64,000 bases of DNA, taken from contig NW_027475160.1 in NCBI RefSeq assembly GCF_051020985.1, forward strand, positions 744,001 through 808,000, in the 5' to 3' direction. This document shows, piece by piece, positions 38,900 to 52,025 of this stretch. Position 1 is the first letter of the stretch, and the number at the start of each line of letters is the position of its first letter. The translations under genes and the position numbers were made by a program. The notes below the pieces were generated by a model. The model made no database searches and was not told where the DNA came from. It worked only from the letters and a program-made list of their open reading frames with translations. The stretch comes from Nomia melanderi (Eukaryota > Arthropoda > Insecta > Hymenoptera > Halictidae).

Positions 38900-39970
38900 C
38901 AGGGGTCGAGAGAATCACCGTCTCGTGGGGCCGGACACTCAGGGTCAGGGAAAAATCCAATATATATCTGGTCATATCTCGGGTGCTATTAGAGATAGCG
39001 CAATAAACCAAAGTGCATTGTCCGCAGGAGGCCCTGGCGCATGAATCTGTGCAGCGGGAACGACCTTGGACCACCAGGGGCCGAGAAAACCACCGCCTCA
39101 TGGGGTCGGACTGTCAGGGTCTGGGATAAATCCAATATATATCTGGTGATGTCTCGGGTGCTATTAGAGATAGCGCAATAAACCAAAGTGAATTATCTGC
39201 AGGGGGCCCTGGTGCATGAATCTGTGCAGCGGGAACTACCTCGGACCACCAGGGGCCGAGAAAATTTCAGATATTCGGAATCCGTCACCCAAGACCATGC
39301 TAAAATCCAATATATATCTGGTGATATCTCGGGTGCTATTAGAGATAGCGCAATTAATCAAAGTGCATTATCTGCAGGAGGCCCTGGCGCATGAATCTGT
39401 GCAGCGGGATCGACCTCGGGCCACGAGGGGCCGAGAAAACCACCGTCTCATGGGGTCGGACACTCCGGGTCAGGGGAAAATCCAATATATATATGGTGAT
39501 ATCTCGGGTGGTATTAGAGATAGCGCAATAAATCAAAGTGCATTGTGTGCAGGAGGCCCTGGCGTATGAATATGTGCAGCTGGAACGACCTGGGACCACC
39601 AGGGGCCGAGAAAACTACCGCCACATGGGGCCGGACTGTCAGGGTCAGGGAAAAATCCAATATATATCTGGTGATATCTCGGGTGCTATTAGAGATAACG
39701 CAATAAATCAAAGTGAATTGTCTGTAGGAGGCCCTGGCGCATGAATCTGTGCAGCGGGATCGACCTCGGACCTCCAGGGGTCGAGAAAATCACCGTCTCG
39801 TGGGGCCGGACTGTCAGGGTCAGGGAAAAATCCAATATATATCTGGTGATATCTCGGTTGCTATTAGACATAGCGAAATAAATCAAAGTGCATTGTCTGC
39901 AGGACGCCCTGTCGCATGAATCTGTGCAGCGGGAACGGCCTCGCACCACCAGGGGCCGAGAAAACCACCG
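38900..39970. repeat. 4,200-bp-spaced duplication, copy 1
   Basis: Matches about 43,100-44,170 at an offset of 4,200 bp (24 monomers). Shared markers are GAGAGAATCACCGTCTCGTGG, CTGGGATAAATCC, the AAAATTTCAGATATTCGG box (39,265 and 43,465), GGGCCACGAGGGGCC and GCATTGTGTGCAGG. The last two markers also appear in unit A2 (17,62x and 17,74x), which links this core to the first higher-order family. Confidence 0.83.
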
Positions 39971-40884
39971 TCTCATGGGGTCGGACACACAGGGTCAGGG
40001 AAAAATCCAATATATATCTGCTTATATCTCGGGTGCTATTACAGATAGCGCAATAAATCAAAGTGCATTGTCTGCAGGAGGCCCTAGCGCATGAATCTGT
40101 GCTGCGGGAACGACCTCGGACCACTAGGGGCCGAGAAAACCACCGTCTCATGGGGCCGGACACTCAGGGTCAGGGAAAAATCCAATATATATCTGGTGAT
40201 ATCTCGGGTGCGATTAGAGATAGCATATTAAACCAAAGTGCATTGTCTGCAGGAGGCCCTGGCGCATGAATCTGTGCAGCGAGATCGACCTCGGACCACC
40301 AGGGGCCGAGAAAATCATCGTCTCATGGGGCCGAACTGTCAGGGTCAGGGAAAAATCCAATATATATCTGGTGATATCTCGGGTGCTATTACAGATAGCG
40401 CAATAAATCAAAGCGCATTGTCCGTAGGAGGCCCTGGCGCATGAATCTGTGCAGCGGGATCGACCTCGGACGACTAGGGGCCGAGAAAACCACCGACACA
40501 TGGGGCCGGACACTCAGGGTCGGGGAAAAATTCAATATATATCTGGTGATATCTCGGGTGCTATTAGAGATAGCGCAACAAACCAAAGTGAATTATCTAT
40601 AGCAGGCCCCGGCGTATGAATCTGTGCAGCGGGATCGACCTCGGACCACGAGGGACCGAGAAAACCATCGAAACATTCGGCCGGACTGTCAGGGTCAAGG
40701 AAAAATCCAATATATATCTGGTTATATCTCGGGTGCTATTAGAGATAACGCAATAAATCAAAGTGCATTGTCTGTAGGAGGCCCTGACGCATGAATCTGT
40801 GCAGCGGGATCGACCTCGGACCTCCAGGGGTCGAGAGAATCAACGTCTCGTGGGGCCGGACACTCAGGGTCAGGGAAAAATCCA

Positions 40885-42705
40885 ATATATATCTGCTTAT
40901 ATCTCGGGTGCTATTACAGATAGCGCAATAAATCAAAGTGCATTGTCTGCAGGAGGCCCTAGCGCATGAATCTGTTCTGCGGGAACGACCTCGGACCACT
41001 AGGGGCCGAGAAAACTACCGTCTCATGGGGCCGGACACTCAGGGTCAGGGAAAAATCCAATATATATCTGGTGATATCTCGGGAGCGATTAGATATAGCA
41101 TATTAAACCAAAGTGCATTGTCTGCAGGAGGCCCTGGCGCATGAATCTGTGCAGCGAGATCGACCTCGGACCACCAGGGGCCGAGAAAATCACAATCTCA
41201 TGGGGCCGAACTGTCAGGGTCAGGGAAAAATCCAATATATATCTGGTGATATCTCGGGTGCTATTCCAGATAGCGCAATAAATCAAAGTGCATTGTCTGT
41301 AGGAGGCCGTGGCGCATGAATCTGTGCAGCGGGATCGACCTCGGACCACCAGGGGCCGAGAAAATCACCGTCTCATGGGGCCGAAATGTCAGGGTCAGGG
41401 AAAAGTCCAATGTATATCTGGTGATATCTCGGGTGCTATTACAGATAGCCCAATAAATCAAAGTGCATTGTCTGTAGGAGGCCCTGGCGCATGAATCTGT
41501 GCAGCGGGATCGACCTCGGACCACCAGGGGCGGAGAAAACCACCGACACATGGGGCCGGACACTCAGGGTCGGGGAAAAATTCAATATATATCTGGGGAT
41601 ATCTCGGGTGCTGTTACAGATAGCGCACTAAACAAAAGTGAATTATCTGCAGGCGGCCCTGGCGCATAAATCTGTGCAGCGAGAACGACTTCGGACCACC
41701 AGGGGCCGAGAAAACCACCGTCTCATGGGTTCGGACACTCAGGGTCAGGGAAAAATCCAATATATATCTGGTGATATCTCGGGTGCTATTACAGATAGCG
41801 CAATAAATCAAAGGGCATTGCCTGTAGGAGGCCCTGGCGCATGAATCTGAGCAGCGGGATCGACCTCGGAATACCAGGGGCCGAGAAAACCACCGATACA
41901 TGGGGCCGGACACTCAGGGTCGGGAAAAAATTCAATATATATCTGGTGATATCTCGGGTGCCCTTACAGATAGCGCACTAAACCAAAGTGAATTATCTGC
42001 AGGCGGCCCTGGCGCATGAATCTGTGCAGCGGGATCGACCTCGGACCACCAGCGGCCGAGAAAACTACCGTCTCATGGGGCCGGACATTCAGGGTCAGGG
42101 GAAAATCCAATATATATCTGGTGATATCTCGGGTGCTATTAGATATAGCATAATAAACCAAGGTGCATTGTCTGCACGAGGCCTTGGCGCATGAATCTGT
42201 GCAGCGGGAACGACCTCGGACCACCAGGGGCCGAGAAAACCACCGTCTCATCGAGTCGGACACTCAGGGTCAGGGAAAATTCCAATATATATCTGGTGAT
42301 ATCTCGGGTGCTATTAGAGATAGCGCAATAAACCAAAGTGAATTATCTGCAGGAGGCCCTGGAACATGACTCTGTGCAGCGGGAACGACCTCGGACCACC
42401 AGGGGCCGAGAAAACTACCGTCTCATGGGGCCGGACACTCAGGGTCAGGGAAATATCCAATATATATCTGGTGATATCTCGGGTGCTATTAGAGATAGCG
42501 CAATAAACCAAAGTGAATTATCTGCAGGAGGCCCTGTCGCATGAATCTGTGCAGCGGGATCGCCCTCGGACCACGAGGGACCGAAAAAACCATCGACACA
42601 TGGGGCCGGACTGTCAGGGTCAAGGAAAAATCCAATATATATCTGGTGATATCTCGGGTGCTATTAGAGATAGCGCAATAAATCAAAGTGCATTGTCTGT
42701 AGGAG
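40885..42705. repeat. 7,000-bp-spaced duplication, copy 2
   Basis: Second copy of 33,885-35,705. Inside it, about 41,710-42,355 is repeated again at about 44,160-44,805 (offset 2,450 bp, 14 monomers). After 42,705 it continues as 35,885-36,200 does, with one class-2 monomer missing (offset 6,825 bp, 39 monomers). Confidence 0.85.
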
Positions 42706-43099
42706 GCCCTGGCGCATGAATCTGTGCAGCGGGAACGACCTCCGACCACCAGGGGCCGAGAAAACCACCGTCTCATTGGGTCGGACTGTCAGGGTCAGGG
42801 ATAAATCCAATATATATCTGGTGATATCTCGGGTGATATTACAGATAGCGCAATAAATCAAACTGCATTTTCTGTAGGAGGCCCTGGCGCATGAAGCTGT
42901 GCAGCGGGATCGACCTCCGACCACCAGGGGCCTAGAAAACCACCGTCTCATGGGGCCGGACACTCAGGGTCAGGGAAAAATCCAATATATATCTGGTGAT
43001 GTCTCGGGTGCTATTAGAGATAGCGCAATAAATCAAAGTGCATTGTCTGTAGGAGGCCCTGGCGCATGAATCTGTGCAGCGGGATCGACCTCGGACGAC

Positions 43100-44170
43100 T
43101 AGGGGCCGAGAGAATCACCGTCTCGTGGGGCCGGACACTCAGGGTCAGGGAAAAATCCAATATATATCTGGTCATATCTCGGGTGCTATTAGAGATAGCG
43201 CAATAAACCAAAGTGCATTGTCCGCAGGAGGCCCTGGCGCATGAATCTGTGCAGCGGGAACGACCTTGGACCACCAGGGGCTGAGAAAACCACCGCCTCA
43301 TGGGGTCGGACTGTCAGGGTCTGGGATAAATCCAATATATATCTGGTGATGTCTCGGGTGCTATTAGAGATAGCGCAATAAACCAAAGTGAATTATCTGC
43401 AGGGGGCCCTGGTGCATGAATCTGTGCAGCGGGAACTACCTCGGACCAACAGGGGCCGAGAAAATTTCAGATATTCGGAATCCGTCACCCAAGACCATGC
43501 TAAAATCCAATATATATCTGGTGATATCTCGGGTGCTATTAGAGATAGCGCAATAAATCAAAGTGCATTATCTGCAGGAGGCCCTGGCGCATGAATCTGT
43601 GCAGCGGGATCGACCTCGGGCCACGAGGGGCCGAGAAAACCACCGTCTCATGGGGTCGGACACTCCGGGTCAGGGGAAAATCCAATATATATATGGTGAT
43701 ATCTCGGGTGGTATTAGAGATAGCGCAATAAATCAAAGTGCATTGTGTGCAGGAGGCCCTGGCGCATGAATATGTGCAGCTGGAACGACCTGGGACCACC
43801 AGGGGCCGAGAAAACTACCGCCACATGGGGCCGGACTGTCAGGGTCAGGGAAAAATCCAATATATATCTGGTGATATCTCGGGTGCTATTAGAGATAACG
43901 CAATAAATCAAAGTGAATTGTCTGTAGGAGGCCCTGGCGCATGAATCTGTGCAGCGGGATCGACCTCGGACCTCCAGGTGTCGAGAAAATCACCGTCTCG
44001 TGGGGCCGGACTGTCAGGGTCAGGGAAAAATCCAATATATATCTGGTGATATCTCGGTTGCTATTAGACATAGCGAAATAAATCAAAGTGCATTGTCTGC
44101 AGGACGCCCTGTCGCATGAATCTGTGCAGCGGGAACGGCCTCGCACCACCAGGGGCGGAGAAAACCACCG
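43100..44170. repeat. 4,200-bp-spaced duplication, copy 2
   Basis: Second copy of about 38,900-39,970, then joined near 44,150-44,170 to the GGTTCGGACACTC monomer of the 7,000-bp duplication. The difference CCAACAGGGGCC (43,447) against CCACCAGGGGCC (39,247) distinguishes the copies. Confidence 0.82.
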
Positions 44171-44804
44171 TCTCATGGGTTCGGACACTCAGGGTCAGGG
44201 AAAAATCCAATATATATCTGGTGATATCTCGGGTGCTATTACAGATAGCGCAATAAATCAAAGGGCATTGCCTGTAGGAGGCCCTGGCGCATGAATCTGA
44301 GCAGCGGGATCGACCTCGGAATACCAGGGGCCGAGAAAACCACCGATACATGGGGCCGGACACTCAGGGTCGGGGAAAAATTCAATATATATCTGGTTAT
44401 ATCTCGGGTGCCCTTACAGATAGCGCACTAAACCAAAGTGAATTATCTGCAGGCGGCCCTGGCGCATGAATCTGTGCAGCGGGATCGACCTCGGACCACC
44501 AGCGGCCGAGAAAACTACCGTCTCATGGGGCCGGACATTCAGGGTCAGGGGAAAATCCAATATATATCTGGTGATATCTCGGGTGCTATTAGATATAGCA
44601 TAATAAACCAAGGTGCATTGTCTGCACGAGGCCTTGGCGCATGAATCTGTGCAGCGGGAACGACCTCGGACCACCAGGGGCCGAGAAAACCACCGTCTCA
44701 TCGAGTCGGACACTCAGGGTCAGGGAAAATTCCAATATATATCTGGTGATATCTCGGGTGCTATTAGAGATAGCGCAATAAACCAAAGTGAATTATCTGC
44801 AGGA

Positions 44805-47739
44805 GGCCCTGTCGCATGAATCTGTGCAGCGGGATCGACCTCGGACCACGAGGGACCGAAAAAACCATCGACACATGGGGCCGGACTGTCAGGGTCAAGG
44901 AAAAATCCAATATATATCAGGTGATATCTCGGGTGCTATTAGAGATAGCGCAATAAATCAAAGTGCATTGTCTGTAGGAGGCCCTGGCGCATGAATCTGT
45001 GCAGCGGGATCGACCTCGGACCACCATGGGCCGAGAAAATCACCGTCTCATGGGGCCGGAGTGTCAGGGTCAGGGAAAAATGCAATATATATCTGGTGAT
45101 ATCTCGGGTGATATTACAGATAGCGCAATAAATCAAACTGCATTTTCTGTAGGAGGCCCTGGCGCATGCAGCTGTGCAGCGGGATCGACCTCCGACCACC
45201 AGGGGCCTAGAAAACCACCGTCTCATGGTGCCGGACATTCAGGGTCAGGGGAAAATCCAATATATATCTGGTGATATCTCGGGTGCTATTACAGATAGCG
45301 CAATAAATCAAAGTGCATTGTCTGCAGGAGGCCCTAGCGCATGAATCTGTGCAGCGGGAACGACCTCGGACCACTAGCGGCCGAGAAAACTACCGTCTCA
45401 TGGGGCCGGACACTCAGGGTCAGGGAAAAATCCAATATATATCTGGTGATATCTCGGGAGCGATTAGAGATAGCATATTAAACCAAAGTGCATTGTCTGC
45501 AGGAGGCCCTGGCGCATGAATCTGTGCAGCGAGATCGACCTCGGACCACCAGGGGCCGAGAAAATCACCGTCTCATGGGGCCGAACTGTCAGGGTCGGGG
45601 AAAAATTCAATATATATCTGGTGATATCTCGGGTGCTATTAGAGATAGCGCAACAAACCAAAGTGAATTATCTATAGGAGGCCCCGGCGTATGAATCTGT
45701 GCAGCGGGATCGACCTCGGACCACGAGGGACCGAGAAAACCATCGAAACATTGGGCCGGACTGTCAGGGTCAAGGAAAAATCCAATATATATCTGGTTAT
45801 ATCTCGGGTGCTATTAGAGATAACGCAATAAATCAAAGTGCATTGTCTGTAGGAGGCCCTGGCGCATGAATCTGTGCAGCGGGATCGACCTCGGACCTCC
45901 AGGGGTCGAGAAAATCACCGTCTCGTGGGGCCGGACTGTCAGGGTCAGGGAAAAATCCAATATATATCTGCTTATATCTCGGGTGCTATTACAGATAGCG
46001 CAATAAATCAAAGTGCATTGTCTGCAGGAGGCCCAAGCGCATGAATCTGTGCAGCGGGAACGACCTCGGACCACTAGGGGCCGAGAAAACTACCGTCTCA
46101 TGGGGCCGGACACTCGGGGTCAGGGAAAAATCCAATATATATCTGGTGATATCTCGGGTGCTATTACAGATAGCGCAATAAATAAAAGTGCATTGTCTGC
46201 AGGAGGCCCTAGCGCATGAACCTGTGCAGCGGGAACGACCTCGGACCACTAGCGGCCGAGAAAACTACCGTCTCATGGGGCCGGACACTCAGGGTCAGGG
46301 AAAAATCCAATATATATCTGGTGATATCTCGGGTGCGATTAGAGATAGCATATTAAACCAAAGTGCATTGTCTGCAGGAGGCCCTGGCGCATGAATCTGT
46401 GCAGCGAGATCGACCTCGGACCACCAGGGGCCGAGAAAATCACCGTCTCTTGGGGCCGAACTGTCAGGGTCAGGGAAAAATCCAATATATATCTGGTGAT
46501 ATCTCGGGTGCTATTACAGATAGCGCAATAAATCAAAGTGCATTGTCTGTAGAAGGCCCTGGCGCATGAATCTGTGCAGCGGGATCGACCTAGGACGACT
46601 AGGGGCCGAGAAAACCACCGACACATGGGGCCGGACACTCAGGGTCGGGGAAAAATTCAATATATATCTGGTGATATCTCGGGTGCTATTAGAGATAGCG
46701 CAACAAACCAAAGTGAATTATCTATAGGAGGCCCCGGCGTATGAATCTGTGCAGCGGGATCGACCTCGGACCACGAGGGACCGAGAAAACCATCGAAACA
46801 TTGGGCCGGACTGTCAGGGTCAAGGAAAAATCCAATATATATCTGGTTATATCTCGGGTGCTATTAGAGATAACGCAATAAATCAAAGTGCATTGTCTGT
46901 AGGAGGCCCTGGCGCATGAATCTGAGCAGCGGGATCGACCTCGGACCTCCAGGGGTCGAGAAAATCACCGTCTCGTGGGGCCGGACTGTCAGGGTCAGGG
47001 AAAAATCCAATATATATCTGGTGATATCTCGGTTGCTATTAGACATAGCGAAATAAATCAAAGTGCATTGTCTGCAGGACGCCCTGGCGCATGAATCTGT
47101 GCAGCGGGAACGGCCTCGCACCACCAGGGGCCGAGAAAAAAACCGTCTCATGGGGTCGGACACACAGGGTCAGGGCAAAATCCAATATAAATCTGGAGAT
47201 ATCCCGGCTGCTATTACAGATAGCGCAATAAATCAAAGTGCATTGTCTGCAGGAGGCCCTGGCGCATGAATCTGTACAGCGGGAGCGACCTCGGACCACC
47301 AGGGGCCGAGAAAACCACCGTCTCATGGGGTCGGACTGTCAGGGTCAGGGATAAATCCGATATATATCTGGTGATATCTCGGGTGCTATTAGAGATAGCG
47401 CAATAAATCAAAGTGCATTGTCTGCAGGAGGCCCTAGCGCATGAAACTGCGCAGTGGGAACGACCTCGGACCACCAGAGGCCGAGAAAATCACCGTCTCA
47501 TGGGGCCGGACTGTCAGGGTCAAGGAAAAATCCAATATATATCTGGTGATATCTCGGGTGCTATTAGAGATAGCGCAATAAACCAAAGTGCATTGTCTGT
47601 AGGAGGCACTGGCGCATGAATCTGTACAGCGGGAACGACCTCGGACCAGCAGGGGCCGAGAAAACCACCGCCACATGGGGCCGGACACTCAGGGTCGGGG
47701 AAAAATTCAATATATATCTGGTGATATCTCGGGTGCTGT
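44805..47739. repeat. Mosaic end of the length-locked core
   Basis: Monomers of the core reappear in new combinations. About 46,220-46,700 matches 40,100-40,580 (offset 6,125 bp, 35 monomers). About 46,700-47,040 resembles the CATCGAAACATT to GGTTATATC series. The monomer with GGAGATATCCCGGCTGC at 47,194 resembles 33,544 (offset 13,650 bp, 78 monomers). Everything stays on the 175-bp grid up to 47,739. No class-2 box was seen here. Confidence 0.78.
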
Positions 47740-50700
47740 TACAGATAGCGCACTAAACCAAAGTGAATTATCTGCAGGAGGCCCTGGCGCATGAATCTGT
47801 GGAGCGGGAACGACCTCGGACCACCAGGGGCCGAGAAAACCGCCGTCTCATGGGGCCGGACACTCAGGGTGAGGGAAAAATCCAACATATATCTGGTGAT
47901 ATCTCGGATGCTATTAGAGATAGCGCAATAAACCAAAGTGCATTGTCTGTAGGAGGCCTGGCGCATGAATCTGGCTAGCGGGAACGACCTCGGACCACCA
48001 GGGGCCGAGAAAACCACCGTCTCATGGGGCCGGACACTCAGTGTCAGGGGAAAATCCAATATATATCTGGCGATATCTCGGGTGCTATTAGAGATAGCGC
48101 AATAAACCAAAGTGCATTGTCTGTAGGAGGCCTGGCGCATGAATCTGGCCAGCGGGAACGACCTCGGACCACCAGGGGCCGAGAAAACCACCGTCTCATG
48201 GGGCCGGACACTCAGGGTCAGGGAAAAATCCAATATATATCTGTTGATATCTCGGGTGCTCTTACAGATACCGCAATAAATCAAAGTGCATTGTCTGTAG
48301 GAGGCCCTGGCGCATGAATCTGGGCAGTGGAAACGACCTCGGACCACCAGGGGCCGAGAAAACCACCGTATCATGGGGCCGGACGCTCAGGGTCAGGGGA
48401 AAATCGAATATATATCTGGTGATATCATGGGTGCTATTAGAGATAGCGCAATAAACCAAAGTGAATTATCTGCAGGAGGCCCTGGCGCATGCATCTGTGG
48501 AGCGGGAACGACCCCGGACCACCAGGGGCCGAGAAAACCACGGTCACATGGGGCCGGACACTCAGTGTCAGGGGAAAATCCAATATATATCTGGCGATAT
48601 CTCGGGTGCTATTAGAGATAGCGCAATAAACCAAAGTTCATTGTCTGTAGGAGGTCTGGCGCATGAATCTGGCCAGCGGGAACGACCTCGGACCACCAGG
48701 GGCCGAGAAAACCACCGTCTCATGGGGCCGGACACTCAGGGTCAAGGAAAAATCCAATATATATCTGGTGATATCTCGGGTGCTATTACAGATAGCGCAA
48801 TAAATCAATGTGCATTGTCTGTAGGAGGCCTGGCGCATGAATCTGGCCAGCGGGAACGACCGCGCACCACCAGGGGCCGAGAAAACCACCGTCTCATGGG
48901 GCCGGACACTCAGAGTCAGAGGAAAATCCAATATATATCTGGTGATATCTCGGGTGCTATTAGAGATAGCGCAATAAACCAAAGTGCATTGTCTGTAGGT
49001 GGCCTGGCGCATGAATCTGGCCAGCGGGAACGACCTCGGACCACCAGGGGCCGAGAAAACCACCGTCTCATGGGGCCGGCGCTCAGGGTCAGGGGAAAAT
49101 CCAATATATATCTGGGGATATCTCGGGTGCTATTAGAGATAGCGCAATAAACCAAAGTGCATTGTCTGTAGGAGGCCTGGTGCATGAATCTGGCCAGCGG
49201 GAACGACCTCGGACCACCAGGGGCCGAGAAAACCACCGTCTCATGGGGCCGGACACTCAGTGTCAGGGGAAAATCCAATATATATCTGGCGATATCTCGG
49301 GTGCTATTAGAGATAGCGCAATAAACCAAAGTTCATTGTCTGTAGGAGGCCTGGCGCATGAATCTGGCCAGCGGGAACGACCTCGGACCACCAAGGACCG
49401 AGAAAACCACCGTCTCATGGGGCCGGACACTCAGGGTCAGAGAAAAATCCAATATATATCTGTTGATATCTCGGGTGCTATTACAGATAGCGAAATAAAT
49501 CAAAGTGCATTGTCTGTAGGAGGCCCTGGCGCATGAATCTGGGCAGCGGGAACGACCTCGGACCACCAGGGGCCGAGAAAACCACCGTCTCATGGGGCCG
49601 GACACTCAGGGTCAGGGGAAAATCCAATATATATCTGGTGATATCTCGGGTGCTATTAGAGATAGCGCAATAAACCAAAGTGCATTGTCTGTAGGAGGCC
49701 TGGCGCATGAATCTGGCCAGCGGGAACGACCTCGGAACACCAGGGGCCGAGAAAACCACCGACACATGGTGCCGGACACCCAAGGTCATGTAAAAATCCA
49801 ATATATATCTGGTGATATCTCGGGTGCTATTAGAGATAGCGCAATAAACCAAAGAGAATTATCTGCAGGAGGCCCTGGCGCATGAATCTGTGCAGCGGCA
49901 ACGACGTCGGACCACCAGGGGCCGAGAAAACCACCGTCTCATGGGGCCGGGCACTCAGGGTCAGGGAAAAATCAAATATATATCAGGTGATATCACGGGT
50001 GCTATTACAGATAGCGCAATAAATCAAAGTGCATTATCTGTAGGAGGCCCTGGCGCATGAATCTGGGCAGTGTGAACGACCTCGGACCACCAGGGGCAGA
50101 GAAAACCACCGTCTCATGGGGCCGGACACTCAGGGTCAGGGGAAAATCCAATTTATATCTGGTGATATCTCGGGTGATATTAGAGATAGCGCAATAAACC
50201 AAAGTTCATTGTCTGCAGGAGACCCTGGCGCATGAATCTGGCCCGCGGGAACGACCTCGGACCACCAGGGGCGGAGAAAACCACCGTCTCATGGGGCCGG
50301 ACACTCAGGGTCAGGGGAAAATCCAATATATATCTGGTGATATCTCGGGTGCTATTAGAGATAGCGCAATAAACCAAAGTGAATTATCTGCAGGAGGCCT
50401 GGCGCATGAATCTGGCCCGCGGGAACGACCTCGGACCACCAGGGGCCGAGAAAACCACCGTCTCATGGGGCCGGACGCTCAGGGTCAGGGGAAAATCCAA
50501 AATATATCTGGTGATATCTCGGGTGCTATTAGAGATAGCGCAATAAACCAAAGTGAATTATCTGCAGGAGGCCCTGGCGCCTGCATCTGTGGAGCGGGAA
50601 CGACCTCGGACCACCAGGGGCCGAGAAAACCACCGTCTCATGGGGCCGGACGCTCAGGGTCAGGGGAAAATCCAAAATATATCTGGTGATATCTCGGGTG

Positions 50701-50930
50701 CTATTAGAGATAGCGCAATAAACCAAAGTGAATTATCTGCAGGAGGCCCTGGCGCATGAATCTGTGCAGCGGGTACGACCTCGGAACACCAGGGGCCGAG
50801 AAAACCACCGACACATGGTGCCGGACACCCAAGGTCATGTAAAAATCCAATATATATCTGGTGATATCTCGGGTGCTATTAGAGATAGCGAGACAAATCA
50901 AAGTGAATTATCTGCAGGAGGCCCTGGCGC
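47740..50930. repeat. Subarray rich in 174-bp monomers
   Basis: Most monomers have GGCCTGGCGCATGAATCTGG and CCAGCGGG, one base shorter than the standard form. Runs lie at 47,95x, 48,13x, 48,65x, 48,83x, 49,01x, 49,18x, 49,35x and 49,70x. Repeated markers include ACTCAGTGTCAGGGG and CAAAGTTCATTGTCTG, each about 700 bp apart (48,56x and 49,26x; 48,63x and 49,33x), suggesting a four-monomer unit. Hybrid class boxes are found at 49,756 and 50,805. Confidence 0.84.
48461..49150 (+). other. Accidental 229-codon open frame across four satellite monomers
   Basis: The longest open frame in the window. It crosses four consecutive monomers because those monomers are 174 bp long, a multiple of three, so the same frame stays open from one to the next. 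The translation is therefore a tandem 58-residue repeat containing motifs such as RPRTTRGRENH, GPDTQ and IQYISGDISGAI. No known protein family is recognised. There is no sign of a gene around it: the same frame is closed in the 175-bp neighbours, and one-base indels occur freely. I do not call it a gene. Confidence 0.75.
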
Positions 50931-51029
50931 ACGAATCTGTGCAGCGATAACGTCGTCGGACCACCAGGGGCCGAGAAAACCACCGTCTCATGGGGCCGGA
51001 CACTCAGGGTCAGGGAAAAATCCAATATA

Positions 51030-52025
51030 TGTCTGGTGATATCTCGGGTGCTCTTACAGATACCGCACTAAACCAAAGTGAATTATTTGCAGGGGGCCCT
51101 GCCGCATGAATCTGTGCAGCGGGAACGACCTCGGAACACCAGGGGCCGAGAAAACCACCGACACATGGTGCCGGACACCCAGGGTCAGGAAATAATCCAA
51201 TATATATCTGGTGATATCTCGGATGCTATTACAGGTAGCGCGAAAAATCGAAGTGCATTGTCTGCAGGAGGCCCTGGCGCATGAATCTGTGCAGCGGTAT
51301 CTACCTCGGACCACCAGGATCCGAGAAAACCACCGTCTCATGGGGCCGGACACTCAGGTTCAGGGAAAAATCCAATATATATCTGGAGATATCTCGGGTG
51401 CTATAATAGATAGCGCAAAAAATCAAATTGCATTGTCTGTAGGGGGCCCGGGCGCATGAATCTGTGCAGCGGGAACGACCTCGGAACACCGGGGGCCGAG
51501 AAAACCACAGTCTCATGGGGCCGGACACTCAGGGTCAGGGAAAAATCCAATATATGTCTGGTGATATCTCGGGTGCTATTACAGGTCGCGCAATAAATCA
51601 AAGTGCATTGTCTGTAGGAGGCCCTGGTGCATGAATCTGTGCAGCGGGAACGAAATGGGACCACCAGGGGCCAAGAAAACTACCGTCTCATTGGGCCGGA
51701 CACACAGGTTCAGGGATAAATCCAATATATATCTGGTGATATCTCGGGTGCTCTTACAGATACCGCACTAAACCAAAGTGAATTATCTGCAGGGGGCCCT
51801 GCCGCATGAATCTGTGCAGCGGGAACGACCTCGGAACACCAGGGGCCGAGAAAACCACCGACACATGGTGCCGGACACCCAGGGTCAGGAAATAATCCAA
51901 TATATATCTGGTGATATCTCGGATGCTATTACAGATAGCGCGAAAAATCGAAGTGCATTGTCTGCAGGAGGCCCTGGCGCATGAATCTGTGCAGCGGTAT
52001 CTACCTCGGACCACCAGGATCCGAG
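51030..52025. repeat. Four-monomer higher-order unit, 700 bp, about 1.4 copies
   Basis: About 51,030-51,330 is repeated at 51,730-52,030. Markers are CTCTTACAGATACCGCACTAAACC, split here as CTCTTACAGATACC and GCACTAAACC, then GGGGGCCCTGCCGCATG, CAGGAAATAATCC, GATGCTATTACAG and GCGGTATCTACCTCGG. One difference is ACAGGTAGCGCG (51,231) against ACAGATAGCGCG (51,931). The monomers in between have GTATATGTCTGG-like (AATATATGTCTGG) and ACAGGTCGCGC variants. Confidence 0.82.

Larger units (their letters stand above)
33389..47739. repeat. Length-locked core: 82 monomers of exactly 175 bp on average
   Basis: Equivalent points at 33,389 and 47,739 are 14,350 bp apart, exactly 82 x 175, and every equivalent point I checked in between falls on the 175-bp grid. 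No 174-bp monomer or net indel was seen. Many monomers here carry GCGGGATCGACCTCGG instead of GCGGGAACGACCTCGG, and GGACTGTCAGGGTC instead of GGACACTCAGGGTC. Class-2 boxes start at 35,765, 36,290, 37,340, 37,865, 39,265 and 43,465. Several of these read AAAATTTCAGATATTCGG. The block is built from overlapping long-range copies listed separately. Confidence 0.87.
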
